Under the pieces are notes generated by a model. That model made no database searches. It had not been told where the DNA came from and saw only the letters and a program-made list of their open reading frames with translations. Positions 1 to 7,708 of a DNA stretch of 17,112 nt are shown one piece after another (within the stretch, counting starts at the first letter, position 1; the number at the start of each line of letters is the position of its first letter). Where the stretch lies: NCBI GenBank assembly GCA_002385475.1, contig DGDO01000003.1, forward strand, positions 1 to 17,112, given 5' to 3'. The position numbers and the translations under genes were made by a program. The stretch comes from Candidatus Sordicultor fermentans (lineage in GTDB: Bacteria; Atribacterota; Atribacteria; Atribacterales; Caldatribacteriaceae).

Positions 1-948
1 CATCATATTTATTCTTACAATACCCTTACCTATGGTCTGGTTCCCACCGATATGAAGGACTTCAGGAACCCCCTGTTTGAAAAACCCAATTACGTTTTCC
101 GCCTCTCCCTTGGGCGTATCGCTCTTTAAAATTCCTTTTTTGCTATCTTCAGCTCTTAAATGCGTCGCCATAGCTATGGAGTATAATATTGTATCCTGTG
201 GCAGATATTCTTCCGTCCAGAGGGCACCACTTTCAACTGTTCCGGTTTCGCTATTTATCTTGGTTCTTGCTACAACTTCAGTCGAAGTAGTCACAAAACT
301 CTTAAAATCATCGTCTTTAAGAATCACTATGTCTTTCTTAAATTTTTCCCTCCAAAAGTCATATATGGGGTCAACAGGGAAAATAATATCAGCAAGACTC
401 CTTGCAACTTCATCTACATCTTTGTTCCTGGTAACTTCAAAAGTAAATTCCTCTAAAACAATTCTATTGTCCACAACTATGAGCTGCGTTTCGGTAGAAA
501 TGGTATTTTCAAGGTTATCTATATTTGCAGTCCAGCTAAAATCTCTCCCCTCTACCCTCCTTATATCTTCCATAAATCTCGCAAGAACAAGTGGACAGGT
601 CACCCAAGCAAATACTCCCTTTAGTGACTTAACAGGAAAGAAGAAAACTCTCGCGTCTGTAAAGGCGATGGAGCCTGCATGCTCGTCCCCGGTTTTTTCT
701 GGACCAAAAACCAAGTTAATATATGCTCTATCGCTGAATTTAATTTTTTGGCCCTGGATTTCTACTTGTTTAGACGAATTTGCAAAAGCCTCTCTAACAC
801 ACCCCTTGATTCCCGAACCTTCAATTTTGGGAAAGCCTGTATGCCTTTCCCTCTGTATCGGAAGATCCACAATGCCCACTTCACTTCCGCTCCCGGCATG
901 TATGGGGGCTTCTGCAACAAGAAAAAAAGGTTGAAAAGCTTTATACAT
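1..948 (-). CDS. cmr4: Type III-B CRISPR RAMP protein Cmr4 (C-terminus cut by window edge)
   Basis: Cmr4 is the repeated backbone subunit of the Cmr complex and cuts bound target RNA at 6-nt intervals. I translated the strand by hand: 316 codons read without a stop to the window edge. Family length is about 290-320 residues and the last residues include the late glycine-rich stretch IGGNQTIGKG (299-308), so only a few residues should be missing. The N-terminus has the family signature: HAGSGSEVGIVDLPIQRERH (17-36) and TGFPKIEGSGIKG (37-49). Asp28 in IVDLP lines up with the catalytic Asp26 of Pyrococcus furiosus Cmr4. The ATG directly follows the TAA of the upstream effector gene (TAAATG), and GGAGG lies 8 nt upstream. 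It is the fifth gene of the minus-strand operon; cmr5 and cmr6 would be expected beyond the edge. A long plus-strand open frame over it is a shadow. Confidence 0.96.
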   Translation of the reverse strand, partial: MYKAFQPFFLVAEAPIHAGSGSEVGIVDLPIQRERHTGFPKIEGSGIKGCVREAFANSSKQVEIQGQKIKFSDRAYINLVFGPEKTGDEHAGSIAFTDARVFFFPVKSLKGVFAWVTCPLVLARFMEDIRRVEGRDFSWTANIDNLENTISTETQLIVVDNRIVLEEFTFEVTRNKDVDEVARSLADIIFPVDPIYDFWREKFKKDIVILKDDDFKSFVTTSTEVVARTKINSETGTVESGALWTEEYLPQDTILYSIAMATHLRAEDSKKGILKSDTPKGEAENVIGFFKQGVPEVLHIGGNQTIGKGIVRINMM

Positions 949-2085
949 TTACAAAACCTCCTTTGAGATTATTTCCAGTTCAAATTCTTGCAACTCTATA
1001 TCTTCACTAAATGAAACGCTATTAAGATATCTTTCATACTCTTTGTGGTTATCAAAAACATTGTAAATATAAACCTGTCCTTCTTTAACAAAATAAAAGA
1101 TCCTGACAGGATTGTCACCATCATCGTATACCTGGTGCCCATTTTTATATTCAGTTTTGTTATTCCTAATCTCCTCCCTCCAAAACTTTTTTGATATTAC
1201 TTCTTGTATCCACTGGGAATTATTAATTTTTTGTTTTGATTGAGAATTGGTATAAAATTCAAACAACTTATTCTTACAAGTTTCCCATAGAATTTTTCCC
1301 AGTGGATTTAATTCAGCTATTGGACTATTGTTAACGTAATCTTCCCAAACCATGACTCCATATTTTCTATAAAAATCACTGTATATTAATTCGTTGTAAT
1401 CCTTTTCGTTGTCTATTCCTTTTTGCAGTTTAGCTATAATATCCTTATTATTACGTAAGTCTTCACAATTTATTACTTCCGTGGAAAGCGGAAGACTGGG
1501 TATTTTTATCAAGGCATCTTGGTCTTCAAAAATATAATATATCGGACATCCATTAAGCTGAGCTAAGATAGTAAGGTAGGGAATAGTCGCTTTATAACCA
1601 CCGGTAATATTTATGACTGTGTTATCCCAATACCCATTAGTAATTTTAAAGGTTTTTTCAATTAGATTCCGCATCCCATTCATAAATTTTTTGCTATCTT
1701 TTACTTGTAAATCTCCAATTATATCCAGGGTTATTCTGCCATCTTCGAACTCCGATAACTTCTTCAGCCCTTCTTCCAAAATTTCTCCTGCCAGCCTTCC
1801 TAAAATCGTATCCGAAGAAAAAAGATAAACTTCAAAATCATCCTGCAAATTTTCCTTCAATTTTATGAGGCTCTTTATTTCAGCTGAAGCATTTTTTACA
1901 TCAGTTTCTTTAAGCCAGAAGCTTATCTTTTTTTTAATACCTTCTATTTTTCCTAATTCATTGTTGTAATCCTTACTTTGCCTGTCTTTCAAAGCCTCAA
2001 AATGGTTTTTGAAAGTCTTATCACTACTATACTCAAAGTAATTATCAAAAATAGAAGTACCTACCATTGTTATAATCTTCTTCAT
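949..2085 (-). CDS. CARF-domain CRISPR effector of the APE2256 family with a RelE-like C-terminal domain
   Basis: This is the probable cyclic-oligoadenylate-activated effector of the Cmr system, 378 residues. The N-terminus (about 1-200) reads as a CARF domain of the APE2256 type (TIGR02619/PF09651): VGTS at 8-11 after the first strand, and INITGGYKAT at 158-167, the usual ligand-contacting loop. A linker of about 205-260 follows. The C-terminus (about 260-365) has a RelE/HigB-like pattern: a basic helix region around 290-312, then NPVRIFYFVKEGQVYIYNVF (325-344) and a closing helix HKEYERYL. There is no RxxxxH motif, so a HEPN nuclease of Csm6/Csx1 type is not supported. CARF-RelE proteins are known (Cami1, an mRNA interferase switched on by cyclic oligoadenylate). 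The CARF call is firm and the RelE call is by eye. The start overlaps the cmr3 stop in ATGA, with GGGAGAGG upstream, and the stop abuts the cmr4 ATG. Its position inside the core cmr operon is unusual. Confidence 0.85.
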   Translation of the reverse strand: MKKIITMVGTSIFDNYFEYSSDKTFKNHFEALKDRQSKDYNNELGKIEGIKKKISFWLKETDVKNASAEIKSLIKLKENLQDDFEVYLFSSDTILGRLAGEILEEGLKKLSEFEDGRITLDIIGDLQVKDSKKFMNGMRNLIEKTFKITNGYWDNTVINITGGYKATIPYLTILAQLNGCPIYYIFEDQDALIKIPSLPLSTEVINCEDLRNNKDIIAKLQKGIDNEKDYNELIYSDFYRKYGVMVWEDYVNNSPIAELNPLGKILWETCKNKLFEFYTNSQSKQKINNSQWIQEVISKKFWREEIRNNKTEYKNGHQVYDDGDNPVRIFYFVKEGQVYIYNVFDNHKEYERYLNSVSFSEDIELQEFELEIISKEVL

Positions 2086-3200
2086 AATTTAACCTCTCCC
2101 AAAATAGCCAATCCAAAGCCTTCTTCAGGTAAAACATCAGAGATGTTTTTAAAATGAAAAGATTCTCTTATTTTTTCTGTGTAATCTTCATTCTCTAATC
2201 TAAAATAATAAACCGAGCCAGCCGGCACTGCTTTTCTCATGGGTTTGGGTTTATTTTTTGCCATATCCCATCCTCCAATTGAAACCGACCTTCCTATAGC
2301 ACAAGCAACAAGCTTTAGCTTTATCCCCTCAAACTCACCTTCAAAAGTTTCCTTATTTATCCATTTCGGTAACCAGCCATTTTCAAAAATAGCTGGAGTT
2401 GCTAAATAGAGCTTGAAAAGCCCGTTTGAGAAAGTAAGCTTAATATTCATTAACTCCTCAATTGGGTTGCCATTTATCCTCTCAAACTCAGCGGCTTTTG
2501 ACTCTCCACCAAGCTGTATAACTCCTCTGCTCGGCAAGCCATCAACTCCCCCTACATTAATTAGAAGGCTTACGTCTTTTTGAAGTCTTACCAAAGGTAT
2601 CCTGTAAAGATAATTTTCCTTCGATGTTCCTGTTAACACATCACGAGCAATACCAACTTTCTGTTCCTGAGCATAAATTTCTCTGTTAACTTCATCACCA
2701 GATGTTTTCTTGCTTCTTCCCAGAAATCCATACTCATCTTGTTTATTTTCTAAGTAACTCATAAATTCAACCAAATCAATAACGCCCTCGGCTTCTTCTG
2801 CAGCATTTTCCTCAGGCCAAATTAATATATTTTCAGGCCCATAATCAGAAACAAACAAGTCCGGCTTTTCGAGTAATTTTAAAGGTTGCAAGTTTTCCTC
2901 ATCACTTACATAAACTATGTCAAGGGGTGGTTTTAGAAAAACATCGTCTTTTTTATACAAAAAAGGTCCTTTTAGTACTAAGCTTCCTTTCTCGCTTGGT
3001 GTCCCGATAATTTCTTTAAATTTTCCTTTTTTAAATTCCTCAATCGTACCCATGTGAAAGATTAAAAAACTCCTTATTGCTCCGTATAATGTCGATGGAA
3101 ATGGTGGAAACACTGCATCTACCCACGTATCAACTCCCCCGCTAAAAGGCCTACCCGTTCTAAAAAACAAAGTATCAAACGGTGTTATCTTTATAAACAT
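2082..3200 (-). CDS. cmr3: Type III-B CRISPR RAMP protein Cmr3
   Basis: Cmr3 sits at the foot of the Cmr complex beside Cas10 and helps bind the 5' tag of the crRNA. The 372-residue protein opens with the family pattern ITPFDTLFFRTGRPFSGG (5-22) followed by VFPPFPSTLYGAIRS (30-44), typical of the first RAMP fold. It ends with the glycine-rich segment GFGLAILGE (361-369). Length is normal for the family. The ATG lies 2 bases after the cas10 TAA, with GGAGG about 7 nt upstream. Its own stop overlaps the start of the CARF gene by four bases, so translation is probably coupled along the operon. No frame damage is visible. Confidence 0.96.
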   Translation of the reverse strand: MFIKITPFDTLFFRTGRPFSGGVDTWVDAVFPPFPSTLYGAIRSFLIFHMGTIEEFKKGKFKEIIGTPSEKGSLVLKGPFLYKKDDVFLKPPLDIVYVSDEENLQPLKLLEKPDLFVSDYGPENILIWPEENAAEEAEGVIDLVEFMSYLENKQDEYGFLGRSKKTSGDEVNREIYAQEQKVGIARDVLTGTSKENYLYRIPLVRLQKDVSLLINVGGVDGLPSRGVIQLGGESKAAEFERINGNPIEELMNIKLTFSNGLFKLYLATPAIFENGWLPKWINKETFEGEFEGIKLKLVACAIGRSVSIGGWDMAKNKPKPMRKAVPAGSVYYFRLENEDYTEKIRESFHFKNISDVLPEEGFGLAILGEVKL

Positions 3201-3202
3201 CG

Positions 3203-5893
3203 TTAATCCTCCGCCTTTACTGTAAAAGTCGCTATTTCAAGCAAATTTAAAAATCTGTCCAAAAAAGCTCCCGTTTCAAAAAAAAGCAAGCTTAAATTCT
3301 CAGATACACTTTTTACCATCTCTTTTTTTGCATATTTTTCTCCATGACAGGCTCTCATAATAGTTCTTTTTAATTCGGCTTCGAAGATGGCCCCAGAAAC
3401 CTGTAGGTATCCATCTTCTCCTTTAATTCGCTCAAATTCTTCAGTCAATCTATAAATAAACCTCTTAGAAATCCAGGGTTTATCCTCTTTTTCTTCAAGT
3501 TTATCAGCAAAATCTACGAGCGTTTCTAAAACATCTATATCATCATATTTCCATTTACACAAAGCTTCTTTTACCTGTCCAGAGTGCTTCATTAAAGCAA
3601 TGCCAAAGGCATCTTTCTTCTCGTCAATGTTTTTAGCTTTTTTCTCCATTTCTCTTGCTTTGTCGAGAACAAGCTTTAAAGGAGTTTTATAATGAGCGAT
3701 TACCGCTCCACAAGATGCCGTTGCATTCTTTCCCATCGTAAGGTAATAAACACCATCTTTTTCAATGAATCCAGATTCATTTTCCCAACAAACTTTTGTT
3801 ACTCCATTCTCTATTTTTATGTGACCTGAAAAGGCTGCTCTCAACTTTCTCATCACTTCAAATAAATCCTTCAAGTTAACGAAAGCTAAAACATCATCAC
3901 CACCTGCATATACAATTTTTCCCAGATGTTCTTCCTCAACAATTGTTCTCACAAACTCTATAGTGTAGTTTCTCAATGCTGTTGAAATTGAAGCATGAAT
4001 AGCAGGGGTAAGAGGCTTTTTGGGCGTTATTTCTTTTAACTTTGCTTTAAAGTCATCAGGCAGGCTTTGCCACACACTCGAATTGTAAGCATTTTCAATG
4101 TCAGGAAGATTCCAGCCGCTCAACCATTTCCCCATAGAATCGGCATCAAATATAATGACCGCATAATAGGGGTTGGGAGCTCCAACTTTATTTATAAGAC
4201 TCCGAAGCTTTTCCTTTAATTCATTGATTTGCCCCTCCTTAAGATTTATTCCAAGCTGTTTTTTAAATTGTTGTGAAGATAGGTTTTCATCAAAAAACCA
4301 TTCTCCTTCGAGATTTTCAAAATCGGTATGCTTGTTCATTATTTTGGGTAATGGCATCGTAGTGATTTCCCTCACTCTTGCTTCACCAACCACTGTTATA
4401 AATGTTTCAATGTACGCTTTTAAATCGTCCCCTGCTTTTTCCAAACACATCAGTTTAAAATCACTTGTAGCTATTTCAGCTGTTGAAGGAAATGAGTAGT
4501 TCTGAAAAGGGTTATTAGAAGTATTTTTAAATTTTTCCTTTAAATAATGATCACCCAGAGCTCTTTTCACAAAACAAATAGTACACAATACTTCACTATC
4601 CCCAATGTATCTTCCGACCTTTAGATCTCCAACCCCTGCTTTTATCCAGCCCTCCCTCTCACCACACAGATGACATTTTTTATCATATTCTTCTGCATAT
4701 TCAAAACCCCTCAGGTTTTTTCTCGCACCCATTGATTTTTCAAGCGATGAATAAACAATTTGATATAAAAGGCCTATGTTTGGTGGATGTTCTCCATTTT
4801 GAGCAGCAAACTCCCAAATGTTTTTATATTTTTCAGTTGACTCAAAAAACCCGGCTAAGTCTTCTATTTTTATATCTCTGTCAACAATCTTTAGCGGTAG
4901 GGCAACCCAGTAAATTTCGGGGAACTGTTCAATATGCCTTTTCACTCTTTCATCGTTTAGAAAATTTATATTATGGCTCTGCAATGTGCTAAAAACAATT
5001 TGTCTCCATTCGTTCCTAACCCTTTCTGCAATTTCTTCGCCTAACTTTTGAAGCTCCTTTTTATCGCTTTGAGGCACAAAAGACACAAACCTGTTAGGAA
5101 TAGTTGGCAGATCTACGTATTTAGATTGAGAATTCGTGACTTCTATTTTTTTTCTGGTTTCCAACCACCAATCTACCAGAGGTTGTTTATAAAGGTCTGG
5201 GTAAATAATATTCGTAGGTCCATAATCCTCTATTATTTTCTCCATCGCCACAAAAGTGAGATAAGACAAAAGAAAGCTACTCATAAACAAATCTTGAGTC
5301 TTACGTGTCTGACTTATAAATGTTTGAACAGGGCCAATGGAAAGTAGAAATAGCGAGTTATTTTGCAATAAGCTTTTATTTTCATCGTCCCATAGTGCAT
5401 TGACTGCTGATGTGATTTTCGAATGTTCCCATATGGAATGGTCGGGAATCCTTGTGTCAGCAGGAAATAATGGAATGTATTTTTTCCATTCTCTGCCATT
5501 TGACCCTTCGATTAAGTTTTCCTGGTAATTACGCCATATATACAGAAATTTTCTATCATATTCTTCTTGTAAGAGCACATCCCCCATTCTCTTGGTTATC
5601 TGATTGACAACATCGAAGACCTCTTTTTTGAAACGGAGGAAATTATTTTCAATTCGGCTTTCTGAAAAGGGATGTCTTATTTCGTCAAAATCTTGTACAA
5701 TGCCCTCAGGAATCAGGCTTCTTTCCATGCAAGAAGATATCCAATCTGAGCCCTTAATATCTTCCCACGTGACGCCTAATGCCTGCGCATATTCCTCTGC
5801 TCTTCTTTTATGTCCTCGAATGTCAAAAGGTTTATCTATAGGATCATGGAGAATTTCTTTAAGTTTTTCCGAAAAGTCTAATTTGGTATTCAT
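3203..5893 (-). CDS. cas10: Cas10/Cmr2, large subunit of the type III-B complex, with HD and cyclase motifs
   Basis: Cas10 of the Cmr2 subtype senses target RNA binding and makes cyclic oligoadenylate from ATP; the HD domain may cut single-stranded DNA. In 896 residues the order is: N-terminal HD region with H16-D17 (ILHDPIDKP) and the following GHKRRAEEYA, then a later W-x-H element near 155; a four-cysteine zinc site C407-C410 and C437-C440; first palm with D583/D585 (IIFDADSMGKWLSG); second palm with G664-G665-D666-D667 (VYAGGDDVLAF); ATASCGAVIAHYKTPL at 724-739; and a helical C-terminus. The GGDD motif is intact, so cyclase activity is expected. HD nuclease activity varies in Cmr2 proteins and remains open. 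The ATG overlaps the cmr1 stop (ATGA), with GGAGGTG about 6 nt upstream. The cmr3 start follows after 2 bases. Confidence 0.97.
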   Translation of the reverse strand: MNTKLDFSEKLKEILHDPIDKPFDIRGHKRRAEEYAQALGVTWEDIKGSDWISSCMERSLIPEGIVQDFDEIRHPFSESRIENNFLRFKKEVFDVVNQITKRMGDVLLQEEYDRKFLYIWRNYQENLIEGSNGREWKKYIPLFPADTRIPDHSIWEHSKITSAVNALWDDENKSLLQNNSLFLLSIGPVQTFISQTRKTQDLFMSSFLLSYLTFVAMEKIIEDYGPTNIIYPDLYKQPLVDWWLETRKKIEVTNSQSKYVDLPTIPNRFVSFVPQSDKKELQKLGEEIAERVRNEWRQIVFSTLQSHNINFLNDERVKRHIEQFPEIYWVALPLKIVDRDIKIEDLAGFFESTEKYKNIWEFAAQNGEHPPNIGLLYQIVYSSLEKSMGARKNLRGFEYAEEYDKKCHLCGEREGWIKAGVGDLKVGRYIGDSEVLCTICFVKRALGDHYLKEKFKNTSNNPFQNYSFPSTAEIATSDFKLMCLEKAGDDLKAYIETFITVVGEARVREITTMPLPKIMNKHTDFENLEGEWFFDENLSSQQFKKQLGINLKEGQINELKEKLRSLINKVGAPNPYYAVIIFDADSMGKWLSGWNLPDIENAYNSSVWQSLPDDFKAKLKEITPKKPLTPAIHASISTALRNYTIEFVRTIVEEEHLGKIVYAGGDDVLAFVNLKDLFEVMRKLRAAFSGHIKIENGVTKVCWENESGFIEKDGVYYLTMGKNATASCGAVIAHYKTPLKLVLDKAREMEKKAKNIDEKKDAFGIALMKHSGQVKEALCKWKYDDIDVLETLVDFADKLEEKEDKPWISKRFIYRLTEEFERIKGEDGYLQVSGAIFEAELKRTIMRACHGEKYAKKEMVKSVSENLSLLFFETGAFLDRFLNLLEIATFTVKAED

Positions 5894-6975
5894 AAATTCA
5901 CCTCCACCGCCTGGCCTTCAAATCTCCCCAGAAAATCATCTATTAATTGCTGGCTAACACGTTGGGGCGAACCAACCAAACTCCAACCCCCATCTTTCTT
6001 TTCTTTCCCAATCTGGGGAAGCTCACAATTTAGCTTGAACAATATCGGAAAATAAAGATTACCCGATTTTATAACTTTAAATATTAAAGGAGATGCCAGT
6101 CTTTCAGATAAACGTTTATCGTCTTTATAAGGCACCATTCTAACCTTAGGGCTACTATGCATAACAGGCATTCCAAACGCTGCTGTTTCGTATAACTCTG
6201 ACTTATTTTGAAATCTAAATTCTTTAAAGCTCTTGCCCAAAAAATTTAAAGCTTCTGTCCATGAATTTTCAGGATTAAAAACCAACAATTTTCCCCCTCT
6301 TATTACCGGATATTTTCTTGTGTTGCCGGGTTCAAGTAAAAATTTTATATTGTTCCAGTTTTTCTCTATCCACGTTTTTAATTCGTTCTTACTTTGCACG
6401 TCACATTTGAAATCAACTTCAAGCGTATTTTCAGCTTGAATATTATTAATTGCTAAATTTCCCCCACCTCGCCTTGCCCTTGTGCCAAATCCTCCTAAAT
6501 AAACCGCTAACCACAGTGAAGCCAGAGCTTCTTTTAGTTCTTGCTCGCAGAAACTCGAGAGCAAAATCTCAAATTTAAATCCCTCCTTTATATATTTTCG
6601 CCCCTGGCCAAGAGTTGTTGAATACAGCAAATAACCAATGCCAGAATGATCTCCTATTAATGTATGTTTTTCCCTATCAAAGCTCCACCTTAATTTGTAG
6701 TCGTTTTTTAAATCTGCACCCAGGAAATTTTGAAACCTTTTGTAATCACATAAAATTCTTAAGCTTATCTTGCTTTTGCCTTCTGTTTCTCCAGCTCCAC
6801 CAAAGATTTTCGCTTCTTTTTTTCTCAATTGCTCGATATCGTCCTCAGCTTTAGCTGCTCTCCACCAAAAACGCATCATGCCTTTGAATTCTCTGGGTCT
6901 CAGCTCCGGGCTGTTACCATCCGCTCCCGCCATAAACATAGGTGTAATAATCTCGCATTCAAGCTTAACATTCAT
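5890..6975 (-). CDS. cmr1: Type III-B CRISPR RAMP protein Cmr1
   Basis: Cmr1 caps the Cmr complex near the 3' end of the crRNA. The 361-residue protein starts with a short strand, then ITPMFMAGAD (10-19) and LRPREFKGMMRFWWRA (25-40), the family signature. GGFGTRARRGGGNL (161-174) is the glycine-rich RNA-binding loop of the RAMP fold. Length is within the family range. AGGAGG stands 8 nt before the ATG. It is the first gene of the operon: the 165 bases upstream carry only a direct repeat, and a broken gene lies beyond. The stop overlaps the cas10 start by four bases. No damage is seen. Confidence 0.95.
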   Translation of the reverse strand: MNVKLECEIITPMFMAGADGNSPELRPREFKGMMRFWWRAAKAEDDIEQLRKKEAKIFGGAGETEGKSKISLRILCDYKRFQNFLGADLKNDYKLRWSFDREKHTLIGDHSGIGYLLYSTTLGQGRKYIKEGFKFEILLSSFCEQELKEALASLWLAVYLGGFGTRARRGGGNLAINNIQAENTLEVDFKCDVQSKNELKTWIEKNWNNIKFLLEPGNTRKYPVIRGGKLLVFNPENSWTEALNFLGKSFKEFRFQNKSELYETAAFGMPVMHSSPKVRMVPYKDDKRLSERLASPLIFKVIKSGNLYFPILFKLNCELPQIGKEKKDGGWSLVGSPQRVSQQLIDDFLGRFEGQAVEVNL

Positions 6976-7140
6976 AAAAATTTCCTCCTAATATTTATAA
7001 ACTCATAAATGATCAGGGTTAGCCACGAACTCCCTCGTAATATTCCCCTTTTTTGTTATCAATCTCTATTCTGCACTATAGTATGCATCGTTGTATGATA
7101 ATCTCTATTATGAAGAAGTTGCGAAATCTCATTTTATTTA
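6976..7140. other. Non-coding leader between cmr1 and the amidotransferase remnant
   Basis: No gene is visible here on either strand. The stretch is A+T-rich and holds the cmr1 SD and an imperfect direct repeat described separately. No well-formed -35/-10 pair was found for the cmr operon. On the minus strand TACTAT near 7079-7084 could be a -10 but has no good -35. Recognisable amidotransferase similarity stops at about 7141, so this block marks the junction between the broken gene and the CRISPR operon. Confidence 0.5.
7053..7109. repeat. Imperfect direct repeat upstream of cmr1 (two copies, about 39-bp period)
   Basis: The 10-mer aatctctatt occurs at 7061-7070 and 7100-7109. Each copy follows TTGT by 4 or 5 bases (7053-7056 and 7091-7094), giving two imperfect units of 18-19 bases. 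The short palindromes actatagt (7075-7082) and atgcat (7083-7088) lie between them. The 39-bp period and short unit do not fit a CRISPR array. A regulator site upstream of cmr1, or scars at an insertion junction, are possible. Confidence 0.5.
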
Positions 7141-7327
7141 ACTTTGAAGAAATTCGAAAAGAGAACTTTCCTTTGACTGAAGCGGTTCTTTTATTACCTG
7201 AGCAGCCCGCCATCGGGATAGAAGGCTATGCCCCAACCATCAGGGTTTCACTCTCCTCTCTCTAAAACCCCGGAAGGAAAGTTTCGGGTAAACCGGTAAA
7301 TTGAAAGATATTCCCAGAAGTTCACAT
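7141..7327 (-). pseudogene. Broken N-terminal fragment of a class II glutamine amidotransferase (YafJ-like)
   Basis: The minus strand carries a decayed start of a class II glutamine amidotransferase. Read across three frame segments it gives CELLGISFNLPVYPKLSFRG (from 7326), then NPDGWGIAFYPDGGLLR (7247-7197), then VIKEPLQSKESSLFEFLQS (7197-7141). These match the family's catalytic Cys2 start, the NPDGWG loop and the following KEP segment. An ATG at 7327 has a strong SD, but the second codon reads TGA: the Cys codon sits one base out of frame with that ATG, as if two bases of ATGTGTGAA were lost. Two more frame changes follow and similarity ends at about 7141. Roughly 60 of the usual 250-plus residues remain. 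The gene is dead. I see no continuation on the far side of the cmr operon within this window. Confidence 0.8.
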
Positions 7328-7337
7328 ATTTACGCTA

Positions 7338-7345
7338 CCTCCTTT
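7338..7345 (-). promoter_or_regulatory. Strong SD of the dead amidotransferase gene
   Basis: On the minus strand AAAGGAGG lies 10 nt before the ATG at 7327. It supports that ATG as the original start and shows that the lesion is in the second codon rather than a misplaced start. Upstream (7346-7446) I see only a weak stem, tgaac at 7364-7368 pairing with gttca at 7378-7382. Confidence 0.6.
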
Positions 7346-7446
7346 CTTTACTGAGCCGGCATCTGAACCCGGGCATAGTTCAAACATCAGCCAGGCTTTT
7401 TATAAACTCTCAGAGCTCTACAGATTTCCCTCCTTCTAAAAATGAT

Positions 7447-7635
7447 TTAATAATGACCCTTACCTTTGCACTGCTGGCAAACCCCGGTACCAAAACACCA
7501 CATACAAGGCTGGTCGCTCGGCTTCCCATATCCAGGGTAAGCATGTTTTCCCGAACCACTACAGTATTTGCAACGGCCAGTGCCTTTGCACTGAGGACAA
7601 ACTCTATCTTTAGCTCTTGTTTCGTTATCCATCAT
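7447..7635 (-). CDS. Small protein with four CxxCxGxG zinc knuckles (DnaJ-type)
   Basis: A 62-residue protein with eight cysteines in four CxxCxGxG motifs: C13/C16, C22/C25, C44/C47 and C53/C56. The motifs form two pairs (CPQCKGTGRCKYCSGSG and CMWCFGTGVCQQCKGKG) separated by a 14-residue glycine/proline-rich loop. The second pair looks like a duplication of the first. The motif is that of the DnaJ cysteine-rich domain and of small zinc proteins that assist folding or assembly, but there is no J-domain and no recognised function. GGGGG lies 6 nt before the first ATG (7635); a second ATG at 7632 is equally possible. It follows the WYL gene after 73 bases on the same strand, so co-transcription is likely. 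Confidence 0.75.
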   Translation of the reverse strand: MMDNETRAKDRVCPQCKGTGRCKYCSGSGKHAYPGYGKPSDQPCMWCFGTGVCQQCKGKGHY

Positions 7636-7708
7636 TCCATTCCCCCAAAATTAATTTCAATGATGAAAGATTTTTTTACCTTCTATCTCATCATACTCAG
7701 TGATGGTG

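Noticed and set aside
77..934. 285-codon open frame on the plus strand
   Set aside because: It lies antisense to cmr4, which has full family signatures on the minus strand; the peptide is Ser/Leu-rich with no recognisable domain.
7053..7109. Degenerate CRISPR repeats before cmr1
   Set aside because: Only two copies with a 39-bp period and about 18-base units; this does not fit a repeat of 28-37 bases with spacers of 30-45.
7053..7265. 70-codon plus-strand frame starting before the direct repeat
   Set aside because: Its minus strand carries the amidotransferase remnant; the plus-strand peptide shows no domain and no good SD.
7352..7375. tRNA-like T-arm (ccggg-ttcagat-gccgg on the minus strand)
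   Set aside because: The loop departs from TTCRANY, one stem pair is G-G, and no acceptor, D or anticodon arms can be drawn around it.
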